NCBI GenBank assembly: GCA_905182825.1
Contig: CAJJDJ010000025.1
Span: 1-8,468 of the forward strand
Reading direction: 5' to 3'
Length of the DNA: 8,468 nucleotides
Origin: Thiotrichaceae bacterium UBA7359
GTDB taxonomy: Bacteria; Pseudomonadota; Gammaproteobacteria; Eutrophobiales; Eutrophobiaceae
Part shown: piece by piece, positions 1 through 6,484 of the stretch
How positions within the stretch are numbered: the first letter of the stretch is position 1
How the letters are laid out: every line of letters starts with the position of its first letter
Program-made: the position numbers and the translations under genes
Notes under the pieces: model-generated
Told to the model about the DNA's origin: nothing
The model's input: only the letters and a program-made list of their open reading frames with translations
Databases searched by the model: none

Positions 1-131
1 AAAAGAGAACACAAGACGACGTCAGCAATCCCTTGAGACGCTAATTATTTTAGTGTAATTTTACTCACATCAAGTCTTACAGACAATAAAGTTCGTTCTA
101 GTGCTATTAAGTATAAAGTCTGAGATACAGT

Positions 132-322
132 TTATTTTTTAAAACTAATTATTTTAAAGTCTTCTGATTTGCCCGAATGGTGTATGAGAAATGTGGTTGT
201 CTCAGTTGCTTGAATAATCCTTTGGCACATAGCCATTACTTGATGAGTATCCTCAGCATCATTCTTCTGATCTGAACGTCCTTATTATTAGCTAGAGCAA
301 TATTCGGTGTTATAATTAGCAT
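132..322 (-). pseudogene. Decayed fragment of a RepA-like / AAA_25-type ATPase
   Basis: The minus strand is open from 281 down to a stop at 132-134 (49 codons, no start). It contains NDAEDTHQVMAMC, then QRIIQAT, then TTTFLIHHSGKSED. From memory of the family, this resembles the stretch of RepA-like/AAA_25 hexameric ATPases where a DENSAxDM-like segment and a helix are followed by a beta strand ending in HHTGK. In another minus-strand frame, 322-281 reads MLIITPNIALANNK, similar to the Walker B-like IIDT strand that normally precedes it, so one frameshift near 280 would join the two. A further weak match, GIADVVL, lies near 5-35 in the first frame but too far away for an intact protein. No Walker A is in view. 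Such ATPases occur on plasmids, phages and integrative elements, so this may be debris of a mobile element at the locus edge. The identification is from pattern recognition only. Confidence 0.5.
308..316 (+). promoter_or_regulatory. Extended -10 promoter for the nucleotide-sugar operon
   Basis: TGTTATAAT gives a TGn extended -10 with a perfect TATAAT hexamer at 311-316. The -35 at 17-bp spacing (TTAGCT, 288-293) is poor, which extended -10 promoters tolerate. Transcription would start near 323, giving a leader of about 24 nt before the epimerase ATG at 347. No ops element is present upstream of this operon. Confidence 0.5.
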
Positions 323-346
323 TTATAAAACTAATTTTAAACATTC

Positions 347-1354
347 ATGAAATTTCTTATAACAGGTGCCGCTGGATTTATCGGCTTCCATACTTCACAA
401 TATTTACTTGATCGAGGTGACATAGTAATAGGTGTTGACAATATAAATGACTACTATGATCCTTCTTTAAAAGAAGCACGGCTATCACAATTAAAAGATA
501 ACGATAGGTTCACTTTTTATAAAATAGACATTATTGATAAGGATGCCGTCAATACTATATTTGAAACAGAATCTCCGGAACACATAATTCATCTTGCCGC
601 ACAAGCAGGTGTTCGTTACTCTATTGAAAATCCATATGCCTATATTGATTCAAATATTACTGGTTTTATGAATATCCTTGAGGCCTGTCGACATAATCCG
701 ATTAAACATTTGGTATTTGCCTCTTCCAGTTCCGTATATGGTTCAAATACAAATATGCCTTTTAGTGTTAATGATAATGTGGACCATCCGTTATCAATAT
801 ACGCAGCTACAAAAAAATCTAATGAATTAATGGCGCATACCTACAGTAATTTATTTGATATTCCGGTGAGCGGTTTACGGTTCTTTACGGTATATGGTCC
901 ATGGGGCAGGCCAGACATGGCATTGTTTATTTTTACCAGAAAAATTCTAAATGGTGAAGCAATAGATGTATTTAATGAGGGTAAGCATAAACGCGATTTT
1001 ACTTATATTGATGATATTGTAGAAGGTGTTGTTCGTGTTTCTGATAATGTCGCTACCAGCAACCCCGAATGGAATAGTGATAAACCTGATCCTGCAACAA
1101 GCAAAGCCCCCTATCGTCTATATAATGTTGGTAATAATTCGCCCGTAGAGTTGATGTATTTCATCGAACAAATTGAAAAAAATCTAAATAAAAAAGCAGA
1201 TAAAAACTATTTGCCACTGCAAGCCGGCGACGTGCCAGCAACCTATGCTAATGTTGATGCCTTAATTGATTATGTCGGCTATTCACCTTCTACATCTATT
1301 GAGTCAGGTATAGAAAATTTTATTAAATGGTATAAGGATTACTATAAAATATGA
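347..1354 (+). CDS. NAD-dependent epimerase, UDP-glucuronate 4-epimerase type
   Basis: This cytoplasmic extended short-chain dehydrogenase/reductase probably interconverts UDP-glucuronate and UDP-galacturonate. The N-terminus has the NAD-binding GxxGxxG (G7, G10, G13) and the acidic end of the second strand, followed by VDNINDYYD (30-38), a signature of the UDP-GlcA 4-epimerase group (Cap1J/LpsL type) rather than GalE or TviC. The catalytic set is visible: the Ser cluster S126-S129 before VYG and Y152xxxK156. The length of 335 aa is normal for the family. There is no clear Shine-Dalgarno before ATG 347, but the start gives the expected N-terminus directly at the Rossmann strand. It is the first gene of the operon, and its TGA overlaps the next ATG by 4 nt (ATGA), implying translational coupling. 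The substrate UDP-GlcA would come from the Ugd encoded two genes downstream. Family is certain; exact substrate is inferred. Confidence 0.9.
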   Translation: MKFLITGAAGFIGFHTSQYLLDRGDIVIGVDNINDYYDPSLKEARLSQLKDNDRFTFYKIDIIDKDAVNTIFETESPEHIIHLAAQAGVRYSIENPYAYIDSNITGFMNILEACRHNPIKHLVFASSSSVYGSNTNMPFSVNDNVDHPLSIYAATKKSNELMAHTYSNLFDIPVSGLRFFTVYGPWGRPDMALFIFTRKILNGEAIDVFNEGKHKRDFTYIDDIVEGVVRVSDNVATSNPEWNSDKPDPATSKAPYRLYNVGNNSPVELMYFIEQIEKNLNKKADKNYLPLQAGDVPATYANVDALIDYVGYSPSTSIESGIENFIKWYKDYYKI

Positions 1355-2634
1355 GTAAGCGGAGTGTCTCTGTTATCGGGCTGGGATATGTCGGGTTGCC
1401 TGTTGCGATCGCATTTGGACAGATTGCCAAAGTTATAGGTTTCGATATAAATCAAAAAAGGATTGATGAACTTAAAAACGGGATAGATAAAACAGGAGAG
1501 GTTATTTCTTCTGAACTAAGCGCATCGGATGTTGATTTTACATCAGATTCAAATGACCTTATGAAAGCTGATTTTCATATTATTGCCGTACCAACCCCAA
1601 TAGATGACGCCAAAAAACCAGACTTAAATCCACTTTTATTGGCATCTAGAGCCGTTGGAAAAATATTAAAGAAAGGTGACATTGTCGTTTACGAATCTAC
1701 TGTATACCCCGGAGCAACAGAGGGTGAGTGTGCAACTATTCTGCAAGATGAATCCGGTTTAATGATTGGTATAGATTTTTTCCTGGGATATTCACCGGAA
1801 CGCATTAATCCTGGTGATAAGACACATACCTTCAAAACAATTAAAAAAGTTGTTTCAGCTCAAGATGCGAATACTCTAGAAATAGTTGCTAATGTTTATT
1901 CCTCTGTCGTCGATGCTGGAGTATTTAAAGCTGCGTCAATAAAAGTTGCTGAAGCTGCTAAGGTTATTGAAAATACACAACGCGACTTGAACATTGCGCT
2001 AATGAATGAATTGGCAATTATATTTAAACGAATGGATATTGATACGCATGATGTAATCGAGACTGCTGCTACTAAATGGAACTTTTTACCATTCAAACCT
2101 GGTTTGGTTGGCGGACATTGTATTGGTGTTGATCCATATTATCTGACGTACAAGTCGACATCATTGGGTTATTTACCTCAAGTTATTCTCTCAGGCAGAG
2201 AGACAAATGATGGCATGGGCAAATATATTGCTGATACAGTTATTGGTAATTTAAAAAATAAAAATAAAGATCTGAACGGAATAATTATCACAATACTCGG
2301 GATTACATTTAAAGAAAATGTTCCCGATATTCGTAATACGAGAGTTGTAGATATAATAACCGCGCTCAGAGATCATCCTGTCACAATTCAGGTTTATGAT
2401 CCTTATGCTGATAGTCTCGATGTTAGAAGCGAATACCAAATTAATATGACTGAGTTTGATGATTTGAAAAGTTCAGATGCAGTCATTCTAGCTGTATCTC
2501 ATGATGATTTTATTGTGCAAGGATGGGCACTTATATCTAAATTGTTAAATTCTGAAAACGGTGTTGTTTATGATATCAAGAGTACTCTTGACAGGAATAA
2601 TAGACCTAAAAACATTAATCTTTTGCGATTATAA
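1351..2634 (+). CDS. tviB: UDP-N-acetylglucosamine 6-dehydrogenase, TviB type
   Basis: This cytoplasmic nucleotide-sugar dehydrogenase probably oxidises UDP-GlcNAc (or UDP-GalNAc) at C6 with two NAD+ to the uronic acid. The Rossmann motif is IGLGYVGLP (G10, G12, G15). The central domain has KVAEAAKVIENTQRD with likely catalytic K204 and N208, and the active-site loop GGHCIGVDPYYL gives nucleophile C257 and D261. The IENTQRD and CIGVDPYYL signatures separate this N-acetyl-hexosamine group (TviB/WbpO) from UDP-glucose dehydrogenases, which carry GPGxGGSCFPKD. The C-terminal UDP-binding domain begins near the GITFKEN motif and 427 aa is full length. From memory it closely follows Salmonella Vi-antigen TviB. 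The ATG overlaps the upstream stop; ugd follows after 29 nt. The acetamido-uronic acid product would feed an acidic polysaccharide. UDP-GlcNAc versus UDP-GalNAc cannot be decided by eye. Confidence 0.9.
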   Translation: MSKRSVSVIGLGYVGLPVAIAFGQIAKVIGFDINQKRIDELKNGIDKTGEVISSELSASDVDFTSDSNDLMKADFHIIAVPTPIDDAKKPDLNPLLLASRAVGKILKKGDIVVYESTVYPGATEGECATILQDESGLMIGIDFFLGYSPERINPGDKTHTFKTIKKVVSAQDANTLEIVANVYSSVVDAGVFKAASIKVAEAAKVIENTQRDLNIALMNELAIIFKRMDIDTHDVIETAATKWNFLPFKPGLVGGHCIGVDPYYLTYKSTSLGYLPQVILSGRETNDGMGKYIADTVIGNLKNKNKDLNGIIITILGITFKENVPDIRNTRVVDIITALRDHPVTIQVYDPYADSLDVRSEYQINMTEFDDLKSSDAVILAVSHDDFIVQGWALISKLLNSENGVVYDIKSTLDRNNRPKNINLLRL

Positions 2635-2663
2635 CTAACGATACGGATCGGAGAATACAATAA

Positions 2664-3968
2664 ATGAAAGTAACAATGCTTGGCTGTGGTTATGTCGGAC
2701 TTGTATCAGGCACCTGTTTTGCTGAATTCGGTGCCAGTGTCACATGTTTTGATATCGATAAAACTAGAGTTGATAAATTATTGCAAGGAAAGCTACCGAT
2801 TTATGAGCCAGGTCTTGATACATTGCTTGAAAAAAATGTAAAGCAAGGACGTCTTTCGTTTACAGATAATTTAAATGATTGTATTCCTGATTCAGATCTC
2901 GTGTTTGTTGCTGTGGGGACACCTTCGCGACGTGGTGATGGGCATGCCGATTTAAGCTATGTCTATCGGGCGGTGCAAGATATTGCACCATTCTTAAAAG
3001 GTTATACTGTGATTGTTGATAAATCGACTGTGCCTGTTGGCACGGCCAGGAATGTGAAACGAATTATTGCAGAAACAAATCCAGAAGCGGATTTTGATGT
3101 TGCTTCAAACCCGGAGTTTCTTCGAGAAGGTGCTGCGATTGCAGATTTTATGCGTCCTGATCGAGTCGTGATCGGTGTAGAAAATGATCGTGCAGACAGC
3201 GTGTTAAGAGAGCTTTATCGGTCTATTAATCTGATTGAGGCACCAATATTTTCAACTGATCTTGAGAGCGCGGAATTGATAAAATATGCATCTAATGCGT
3301 TCTTAGCAACTAAAATAAGCTTCATTAATGAGATGTCAGTGCTTTGCGAAGAAGTCGGTGCAGATGTTCATGCCGTTGCCAAAGGGATGGGATTAGATGA
3401 CCGCATTGGTCGTAAATTTTTGCATCCAGGACCAGGTTATGGTGGGTCATGTTTTCCAAAAGATACTCAGGCGCTTGTGCGCATAGCTCAGGAAAATGGG
3501 GCGTCAAGTCGTATTGTAGAAGCGGTAATTGAGGTTAATGAAGCTCAAAAAGCGAGGATGATAAAAAAAATACGTAGCGCGATAGGGGGTAATGAGTCTG
3601 GTAAAACAATTGCTGTATTAGGTTTGACCTTTAAACCTGAAACGGATGATATGCGAGACGCTCCGTCTCTCGCGATATTGCCAAAATTAATCGAAAATGG
3701 TTGTCAGATAAATGCACATGATCCTCAGGGTGTTGATGAAGCAAAAAAAATATTGCCTCCAGAGGTGAGATATTATGATGATATCTATACTGCCTTGGAG
3801 AATGTTGATGCTGTGGTCCTAATGACCGAATGGAATATGTACCGGAACCTGGACATGAGTCTAATTAGAGACAAATTAAAGCAACCTGTGTTTATTGATC
3901 TTCGCAATGTTTATGAGCCTGATAGTATGAAAACACTTGGTTTTGATTATCACTGCATAGGACGTTAG
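2664..3968 (+). CDS. ugd: UDP-glucose 6-dehydrogenase
   Basis: This enzyme oxidises UDP-glucose to UDP-glucuronate with two NAD+ in the cytoplasm. The N-terminal Rossmann motif is LGCGYVGLV (G7, G9, G12), followed by the STVPVGT strand (S121-T122), the SNPEFLREG motif, K207 and N211 in the LIKYASN segment, and the active-site loop GPGYGGSCFPKD with nucleophile C263. The C-terminal UDP-binding domain starts near LGLTFKPETDDMRDAPS. At 434 aa it is full length. A GGAG Shine-Dalgarno at 2650-2653, 10 nt before the ATG, supports the start. It is third in the operon. Its product is the substrate of the epimerase encoded at the operon head, so the three genes form one precursor-supply unit. GC content looks slightly higher than in tviB, with no other oddity. 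Confidence 0.94.
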   Translation: MKVTMLGCGYVGLVSGTCFAEFGASVTCFDIDKTRVDKLLQGKLPIYEPGLDTLLEKNVKQGRLSFTDNLNDCIPDSDLVFVAVGTPSRRGDGHADLSYVYRAVQDIAPFLKGYTVIVDKSTVPVGTARNVKRIIAETNPEADFDVASNPEFLREGAAIADFMRPDRVVIGVENDRADSVLRELYRSINLIEAPIFSTDLESAELIKYASNAFLATKISFINEMSVLCEEVGADVHAVAKGMGLDDRIGRKFLHPGPGYGGSCFPKDTQALVRIAQENGASSRIVEAVIEVNEAQKARMIKKIRSAIGGNESGKTIAVLGLTFKPETDDMRDAPSLAILPKLIENGCQINAHDPQGVDEAKKILPPEVRYYDDIYTALENVDAVVLMTEWNMYRNLDMSLIRDKLKQPVFIDLRNVYEPDSMKTLGFDYHCIGR

Positions 3969-3975
3969 ATATAAT
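3947..3975 (+). promoter_or_regulatory. Candidate promoter for the RfaH-like gene
   Basis: TTATCA (3947-3952) and a perfect TATAAT (3970-3975) are separated by 17 bp. The -35 lies within the last codons of ugd. Transcription would start near 3982, giving about 115 nt of leader before the ATG at 4097. The gene could therefore be transcribed separately from the sugar operon. This is a match to sigma-70 consensus only. Confidence 0.4.
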
Positions 3976-4096
3976 ATGGACAAGGTGAGAAATCATCACA
4001 CTGTTCGTGACGCTCCCTCAATAAAATTATCTATAGGAAGTGCTGTTGAATTTAATATTTTTTTTCTAAAAGAAAGACAAATTGTTGATAGTTGAG

Positions 4097-4597
4097 ATGA
4101 AATCCTGGTACTTAATACAAGCAAAACCAAAGTCTGAAGAACTAGCCAAAGTAAATCTTGAAAGACAGGGCTATGAAACTTACCTGCCTCTGATTCTCGG
4201 TAGAGCGAAAAAACGTGGTAAAACAATTAAATCAATTCAGCCAATGTTTCCCAGATATCTATTCATTTACTTAAGTGATAAAACTGATGATTGGGGGCCT
4301 ATCCGTTCAACACTTGGCGTTTCTACTTTGGTTCGATTTGGTATGACGGCGGCAAGAGTGCCGGAAGTGTTAATAAATGCATTAAAAAGAAATGAAAATA
4401 GTAGCGGCTTTCATGAACTTCCAACTAAAAGGCTATCTTCCGGAGATAAATTGCTAATTGTTGAGGGACCATTTGAGGGGTATGAAGCCATCTTGTTTAG
4501 TAAAAAATCAAATGATCGCGTTATTGTACTTTTAAAAATTTCTGAAAACTTTGTGAAAGTTAAGTTAGATCAATCGGTGATAGAGCCATTAAACTAA
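4097..4597 (+). CDS. rfaH: RfaH-type transcription antiterminator (NusG paralog)
   Basis: NusG-family protein of 166 aa. RfaH-type members bind RNA polymerase paused at an ops site and let it read through long, poorly translated or terminator-containing operons. The NGN domain (about 1-100) begins MKSWYLIQAK, followed by a helix ending LERQGYETYLP, then FPRYLFIYL (51-59) and LGVSTLVRFG (73-82). The C-terminal KOW region has GDKLLIVEGPFEGYEAIL (116-133). Length and layout match E. coli RfaH (162 aa), including VRFG at the same positions. E. coli residues H65, T66-T68 and R73, which contact ops DNA or are needed for its recognition, are D65, W66-G67-P68 and L73 here, while T72 is kept. The start is chosen by homology: an in-frame TTG at 4082 with AGAAAG upstream would add five residues. 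ATG 4097 has no clear Shine-Dalgarno. A matching ops site lies 2.6 kb downstream. Confidence 0.9.
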   Translation: MKSWYLIQAKPKSEELAKVNLERQGYETYLPLILGRAKKRGKTIKSIQPMFPRYLFIYLSDKTDDWGPIRSTLGVSTLVRFGMTAARVPEVLINALKRNENSSGFHELPTKRLSSGDKLLIVEGPFEGYEAILFSKKSNDRVIVLLKISENFVKVKLDQSVIEPLN

Positions 4598-4698
4598 TTT
4601 TCTTCATAAGCTTATTATATTTCACTATATTTTATTATCAGCCTTCTGGATTATGAAATCGGATAATGATCATATGAATTTTAAATTACTGACTAAAA

Positions 4699-6000
4699 AT
4701 GATTAAAATATTTAATATTTGGATAAAAGAATATTGGTCATGTATATTGATTTTGCTAACAATAGTAGGCTTTGTCAGTAAATCGTTCTACAACTATCCG
4801 ATCGGAATAATGGCTGTGATAGGTTTATACAGGGTCTTACCAACACTGAAAGATATCTGGAATAATGAAGTACAAAAAAGCTTTATTATTGTGTTTTTAT
4901 GTTTATGGTTGCCTTTATTAATATCCTTTCCTGATGCTGTTAATCAATCACGTGCTGCTCAAACCGTCTTACCCTATCTCAGATTCATGTTTGCTGGATT
5001 ATTTATCATTCAAGAATTGACGAAAAATAAGCATAGATTAAACTTTGTTGTCTATGCTGTATTTATTGTTGTGACTTTATGGTGTTTAGATGCTTCAATT
5101 CAATTTTTAATGGGACAAAATTTGTTAGGCTATCCGTATTCAAGTTGGTCATCATATAGCCCTACATCTGCTCCAAACCCATCATTTAATGGGGCGCCGG
5201 TGTATTACTTCAGTAATTTAACGGGTATGTTTTACCCTAGAAATACCATTGCGCATATATGCTCAATACTTTCTATGTTTTGTTTTTTTGTGGTGTATCA
5301 ATACGCTTATAAATATAAGTGGTTATGGTTATCACTTATACCAATTTTCTTTGTGATTTTTGTCAGCGGGCGTCGAGCAGCATGGGTTATGTTAGCTTTG
5401 TCTACATTTGGCTTTGTTATTTATCTTTGTCTATATTCTGAAAATAAAAAACAAATTTTCAAGTTAATAGGGATGATCATTCTTACCACCAGTATTGTTT
5501 TAAGCTCAATAACAATGCTGCATAAACCGACCAATGATCGTTTTAAAGAAACGCTAGGTTTGTTTAGTAACAATTATGAACTAATCGATAAAGCGACAGC
5601 GATGCGACTTCCATTATGGGAAACAGCGTATTCAGCCTTTAAGGCTAATCCGGTTAATGGTATTGGCCCAAGGGGGTTTCGTTACGTTTATCAAGATTAT
5701 GCATCACCAAATAATTATTGGGAGACGCAAACTCATCCGCATTTACTTCTACTTGAAATCATGGCAGAAACGGGAGGTATAGGTTTGCTAGGGTATTTGA
5801 TACTATGCTATTTACTGATAAAGAACGCGATAAATAGAAAAAAAATAAAAAACGAATTTCCTTTTTTATTACCGGTACTCGTTGCAATATTTCCTTTCAA
5901 TGCGCATATGGCATTTTACGGTTCAATATGGTCTAGTGTAGTTTGGTGGTTAATGGCAGTTTATTTTTCAAGCATTCATTTATCAGAACAAAAGACTTAG
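4699..6000 (+). CDS. O-antigen ligase / Wzy_C-family membrane protein
   Basis: Polytopic inner-membrane protein of 433 aa with roughly 10-12 hydrophobic segments. The family contains lipid A-core:O-antigen ligases (WaaL) and Wzy-type polymerases, both acting on undecaprenyl-linked glycans at the periplasmic face. Visible family marks are SGRRAAW (223-229) after a membrane segment, a large loop between about 255 and 355 with AMRLPLWETA (R303, W307), PxNGIGPRGF (ending 327), and THPHLLLLEIMAETGGIGLLGY (345 onward; H346, H348, E353, E357). The Arg in the loop and the His before the LE/AETG motif are the residues the family usually needs. The Shine-Dalgarno is weak. It lies 101 nt after the rfaH-like gene and has no flippase or glycosyltransferase beside it, so the rest of the assembly machinery must be elsewhere. 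Ligase and polymerase cannot be told apart by eye. Confidence 0.82.
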   Translation: MIKIFNIWIKEYWSCILILLTIVGFVSKSFYNYPIGIMAVIGLYRVLPTLKDIWNNEVQKSFIIVFLCLWLPLLISFPDAVNQSRAAQTVLPYLRFMFAGLFIIQELTKNKHRLNFVVYAVFIVVTLWCLDASIQFLMGQNLLGYPYSSWSSYSPTSAPNPSFNGAPVYYFSNLTGMFYPRNTIAHICSILSMFCFFVVYQYAYKYKWLWLSLIPIFFVIFVSGRRAAWVMLALSTFGFVIYLCLYSENKKQIFKLIGMIILTTSIVLSSITMLHKPTNDRFKETLGLFSNNYELIDKATAMRLPLWETAYSAFKANPVNGIGPRGFRYVYQDYASPNNYWETQTHPHLLLLEIMAETGGIGLLGYLILCYLLIKNAINRKKIKNEFPFLLPVLVAIFPFNAHMAFYGSIWSSVVWWLMAVYFSSIHLSEQKT

Positions 6001-6006
6001 GTCACA

Positions 6007-6054
6007 AGATTTGAAATTGTGAGCATCAAATCTGTGTTAAATAGAACTAACACA
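6007..6054 (+). repeat. Two adjacent hairpins after the ligase-like stop codon
   Basis: An 8-bp stem (AGATTTGA 6007-6014 with TCAAATCT 6026-6033) is followed directly by a 7-bp stem (TGTGTTA 6033-6039 with TAACACA 6048-6054). A second copy of CAAATCT at 6053-6059 could replace the first pairing partner, so alternative folds exist. With no T run after them, these are more likely 3'-end stabilising or Rho-type structures than an intrinsic terminator. Confidence 0.4.
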
Positions 6055-6419
6055 AATCTCATACAATTCTAACGTATATATTTAGTTCACCTTTATGATT
6101 TAACAGACGATGATAGCTTTTTATTTTCTATAGATTGTCTTATTCCATCGGTATGCCTGAGGTAAAGATAGGATAAAGTATAAAAAGTGTTAATCAATTC
6201 ATTAAATAATTAAAACAGCGAGTATGAATGGGTATTTAATAAAACCATTCAAATACTGAGAAATTTTAATCACTGAAGGATTATGTGGAGATATGGCTCG
6301 ATTCTATTTAGCGAAATTAGAATAGTCATGTTGTAGCACTTCTAAAAGAAACAAATATTTTATAAAAGTCGCATTAAAACAATAGGTTATATGGATATAA
6401 AGTTAAATTCCCCCTATAT

Positions 6420-6448
6420 TTGATGAGTTCTATACGTGAGTTTATAAA
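6420..6448 (+). promoter_or_regulatory. Candidate promoter for the winged-helix regulator
   Basis: TTGATG (6420-6425) and TATAAA (6443-6448) are separated by 17 bp, matching sigma-70 at 4/6 and 5/6 positions. Transcription would start near 6455, just ahead of the dyad at 6463-6477 and the regulator's start codons. Confidence 0.5.
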
Positions 6449-6462
6449 TATACATCATATGC

Positions 6463-6477
6463 ACCACATCAAGTGGT
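6463..6477 (+). promoter_or_regulatory. 15-bp dyad, possible autoregulatory operator
   Basis: ACCAC-ATCAA-GTGGT is a perfect 5-bp inverted repeat with a 5-nt spacer, lying just downstream of the predicted transcription start and before the regulator's ATG. Position and symmetry suit a winged-helix dimer repressing its own gene, but a dyad this short can arise by chance. It includes the alternative GTG start at 6473. Confidence 0.35.
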
Positions 6478-6484
6478 TCATTTT

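Larger units (their letters stand above)
6001..6484 (+). other. Gene-free AT-rich spacer between the ligase-like gene and the regulator
   Basis: No convincing coding region was found on either strand in about 480 nt; short open stretches (for example a minus-strand run within about 6205-6310) match nothing I recognise. It holds a dyad pair just after the ligase-like stop (6007-6054), interlocking inverted repeats at 6226-6256, and a promoter plus dyad upstream of the regulator (6420-6477). No strong intrinsic terminator with a U tract is visible. Confidence 0.6.

Noticed and set aside
41..156. 12-nt direct repeat CTAATTATTTTA at 41-52 and 145-156
   Set aside because: Low-complexity AT sequence within the decayed region; not convincing as an attachment site or target duplication.
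1896..2439. Minus-strand ORFs at 1896-2096 and 2251-2439
   Set aside because: They lie fully inside the well-supported tviB gene, have no ribosome-binding site, and their products look like antisense shadow.
3325..3507. Minus-strand 60-aa ORF inside ugd
   Set aside because: It is antisense to the conserved active-site region of Ugd, with no recognisable motif.
3996..4226. Minus-strand 76-aa ORF across the start of the rfaH-like gene
   Set aside because: Its tail (LPIDNFIEGASR) briefly suggested a transposase end, but it lacks the IS66-type DNN...IRPF pattern and most of it is antisense to conserved RfaH sequence.
4675..4707. ATG at 4675 as an upstream start of the ligase-like gene
   Set aside because: It is out of frame and stops after ten codons.
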